7,328 nucleotides of DNA. Origin: Bacteroidota bacterium (GTDB taxonomy: Bacteria > Bacteroidota > Bacteroidia > Chitinophagales > Chitinophagaceae). The notes under the pieces are model-generated. The model was not told the origin of the DNA. It saw only the letters and a list, made by a program, of their open reading frames with translations, and did no database searches. The stretch's first letter is position 1. Each line of letters opens with the position of its first letter. The stretch spans positions 1-7,328 of the forward strand of contig JAEWIW010000311.1 in assembly GCA_023386855.1 (NCBI GenBank). The letters run 5' to 3'. The position numbers and the translations under genes are program-made. This document shows, one piece after another, positions 6,450 through 7,328 of this stretch.

Positions 6450-6461
6450 TAACGTTCGTTA
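6450..6461. promoter_or_regulatory. Perfect dyad TAACG-TT-CGTTA, possible repressor operator
   Basis: The 12-bp sequence TAACGTTCGTTA is a perfect inverted repeat with 5-bp arms and a TT centre, adjacent to the 8-bp palindrome GTGTACAC. It lies about 50-60 bp upstream of the weak promoter candidates for the acetyltransferase leader. Size and symmetry are compatible with a dimeric regulator such as a TetR-type protein, but no such regulator lies in the window. Short palindromes are common in AT-rich DNA, so function is unproven. Confidence 0.2.
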
Positions 6462-6563
6462 ACAATAATTTTTCTTAATCTCTTAAATAATTAGGTTCAT
6501 AATTAAAAAAATAGTTTTCCTTTGCGGTGAACAATTTTTTATACCGAACATTCTACTTCTGAA

Positions 6564-6689
6564 ATGTCAAAAAAACCTACCATATTGATCGCTGTAGCAG
6601 CTGGCCTTGCTGCTTCTCTGCGTGGGTTTTTCCCTGTACTTGTTGGTACAGTTTTTTGTCGTCCCGTTCCCGTTAGGGTACGACGTTGA
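6564..6689 (+). CDS. Possible 41-codon Arg-rich leader peptide ahead of the acetyltransferase gene
   Basis: ATG at 6564 opens 41 codons ending at TGA 6687-6689. The peptide starts MSKKPTILIAVAAGLAASLR, has a second hydrophobic stretch GFFPVLVGTVF (21-31) and ends CRPVPVRVRR, with Arg33, 38, 40 and 41, four Arg in the last nine codons and one of them AGG. An intrinsic terminator (6634-6657) and a second hairpin (GTCGTCCC 6658-6665 with GGGTACGAC 6676-6684) fall within it. Arg codons just before a stop, upstream of a probable arginine gene, recall amino-acid attenuator leaders. However, the terminator lies before the main Arg cluster and not after it, which is not the classical layout. It could also be a small membrane peptide or noncoding leader. 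I recognise no homologue. Confidence 0.3.
   Translation: MSKKPTILIAVAAGLAASLRGFFPVLVGTVFCRPVPVRVRR
6634..6657 (+). terminator. Intrinsic terminator or attenuator, 139 bp before the acetyltransferase start
   Basis: A perfect 6-bp stem CTGTAC (6634-6639) and GTACAG (6646-6651) with loop TTGTTG is followed directly by six T (6652-6657). The stem has only modest GC content. It could end transcripts from the GGGP synthase gene, whose stop is 247 bp upstream, or act as an attenuator for the gene downstream. Its position inside a possible leader ORF makes the second reading attractive but unproven. Confidence 0.6.
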
Positions 6690-6795
6690 TACAATCCTAC
6701 CATAAGGTATTTTCCAACGGTTATTCTGCAGTGCAGGATCACCAGTTCATCCAATGGTTCAATCCTTGGCATTCTTTACATTTCACAAACGGGAC

Positions 6796-7328
6796 ATGCA
6801 ACAGCAATCAAATTTTCAAATACTTGTAGCCGATACCTCTCATGAAAGTTTCGCACAGATCATCTGTGATGAAATGGCTTCTTCAGCAAAAGCACGTGGA
6901 ACGGGCATTGCCAAAAGAAGTCCAGATTATATTAAAGAAAAGATACGCGAAGGAAAGGCAGTGATCGCCTTCTCAGCCGATGGCATCTGGGCAGGCTTCT
7001 GTTATATCGAAACCTGGAGCCATGGGGAATATGTTGCCAACTCAGGGCTAATCGTTGCCCCACAATTCAGGAAGGGCGGCCTCGCCAAGCTGATCAAGAA
7101 AAAGATCTTCGCGCTGAGCCGCAAGAAATTTCCTGATGCCAAGATCTTCGGCCTCACTACCGGCCTTGCCGTTATGAAGATCAACTCCGAACTGGGTTAT
7201 GAACCCGTTACCTATTCTGAGCTTACGCAGGATGAAGCTTTCTGGGCAGGATGCAAAAGCTGTGTGAACTATGATATCCTGGTGAGTAAGGAAAGAAAGA
7301 ACTGCCTATGCACGGCCATGCTATATGA
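6796..7328 (+). CDS. GNAT family N-acyltransferase, probably arginine biosynthesis; 3' end cut by the window edge
   Basis: The frame is open from ATG 6796 to the window edge, giving 177 residues and two bases, and probably lacks only a short C-terminal end. The GNAT fold is seen in GLIVAPQFRKGGLAKLIKKKIF (84-105), where R92-K-G-G95-L-A97 is the acyl-CoA pyrophosphate loop. ARGTGIAKRSPDYI (33-46), NSELGYEPV (130-138) and the cysteines C153, C156, C170 and C172 are features I recall from the Bacteroidota proteins encoded next to argG. By that association it would transfer an acyl group to glutamate, the first step of arginine synthesis. In Bacteroides the pathway uses succinylated intermediates, so the donor may be succinyl-CoA. 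This is inference, since argG lies outside the window. An in-frame ATG at 6754 would add 14 residues, but 6796 fits the family start better. A possible Arg-rich leader lies upstream. Confidence 0.88.
   Translation, partial: MQQQSNFQILVADTSHESFAQIICDEMASSAKARGTGIAKRSPDYIKEKIREGKAVIAFSADGIWAGFCYIETWSHGEYVANSGLIVAPQFRKGGLAKLIKKKIFALSRKKFPDAKIFGLTTGLAVMKINSELGYEPVTYSELTQDEAFWAGCKSCVNYDILVSKERKNCLCTAMLY

Larger units (their letters stand above)
6388..6795. other. Gap between the GGGP synthase and acetyltransferase genes
   Basis: These 408 bp contain, in order: the 13-bp tandem array (6392-6442), the palindrome GTGTACAC (6442-6449), the dyad at 6450-6461, an AT-rich stretch (6462-6520), and a possible Arg-rich leader ORF (6564-6689) with a terminator hairpin inside it. 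Two overlapping promoter candidates, TAGTTTTC (6512-6519) and TTCCTTTG (6517-6524), each match the Bacteroidota -7 element TAnnTTTG at seven of eight positions, but neither has a good -33 TTTG. Downstream of the leader ORF are only small hairpins, such as TACC-ATAA-GGTA followed by TTTT at 6698-6713. No full-length gene was found on either strand. Confidence 0.6.

Noticed and set aside
6462..6560. ArgR operator (ARG box) before the acetyltransferase
   Set aside because: GTTCATAATTAAAA near 6495 shares a few bases with an ARG-box half site but lacks the symmetric second half.
6539..6772. Minus-strand ORF of 77 codons in the gap before the acetyltransferase
   Set aside because: No recognisable domain, low-quality composition, and its frame runs antisense through the hairpins. 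The plus-strand leader ORF is the better, though still weak, candidate.
6754..6795. Upstream in-frame ATG as the true start of the GNAT protein
   Set aside because: It would add 14 residues (MVQSLAFFTFHKRD) before the point where I expect the family's conserved sequence to begin; cannot be excluded without alignment.

Overview
The window reads as a chromosomal segment of a Bacteroidota bacterium, most likely from the Chitinophagaceae. The reasons are the bacterial group II geranylgeranylglyceryl phosphate synthase, the B12-dependent ribonucleotide reductase, a GNAT acetyltransferase of the type found ahead of argG in this phylum, and gene starts with no recognisable Shine-Dalgarno sequence. 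This assignment rests on recognised protein families and was not checked by a search. Two of the five solid genes run off the window edges: a PhoD-like phosphatase on the left and the GNAT acetyltransferase on the right.

Layout: (1) 1-732, minus strand, the N-terminal 244 residues of an exported PhoD-like phosphatase. (2) 859-1764, plus strand, rluF, a 23S rRNA pseudouridine synthase, divergent from the phosphatase. Its 3' coding end contains a strong hairpin terminator that best fits the opposing nrdJ transcript. (3) 1765-1944, the gap between the convergent rluF and nrdJ genes, filled almost entirely by inverted arrays of a 7-bp repeat. (4) 1945-5277, minus strand, nrdJ, a class II ribonucleotide reductase of 1110 residues with a C-terminal cysteine cluster. 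(5) 5278-5631, a divergent control region with two head-to-head DnaA-box-like 9-mers about 105 bp before the nrdJ start, and a possible 28-codon ORF that overlaps the next gene as ATGA. (6) 5632-6387, plus strand, the GGGP synthase. (7) 6388-6795, a 408-bp gap holding a 13-bp GC-rich palindromic tandem repeat, a small operator-like palindrome, and a possible 41-codon leader ORF with four Arg codons in its last nine and an internal hairpin plus T6 terminator. (8) 6796-7328, plus strand, the GNAT acetyltransferase, probably the first gene of an arginine biosynthesis operon.

The genes are mostly independent housekeeping functions (rRNA modification, dNTP synthesis, ether-type lipid precursor synthesis, arginine synthesis) and not one pathway. 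I see no mobile element, CRISPR array, tRNA, rRNA or defence cluster. The unusual content is in the gaps: the possible arginine attenuator before the acetyltransferase, the DnaA-like sites before nrdJ, the heptamer inverted arrays and the G-rich 13-mer array. These are hypotheses drawn from sequence pattern only.
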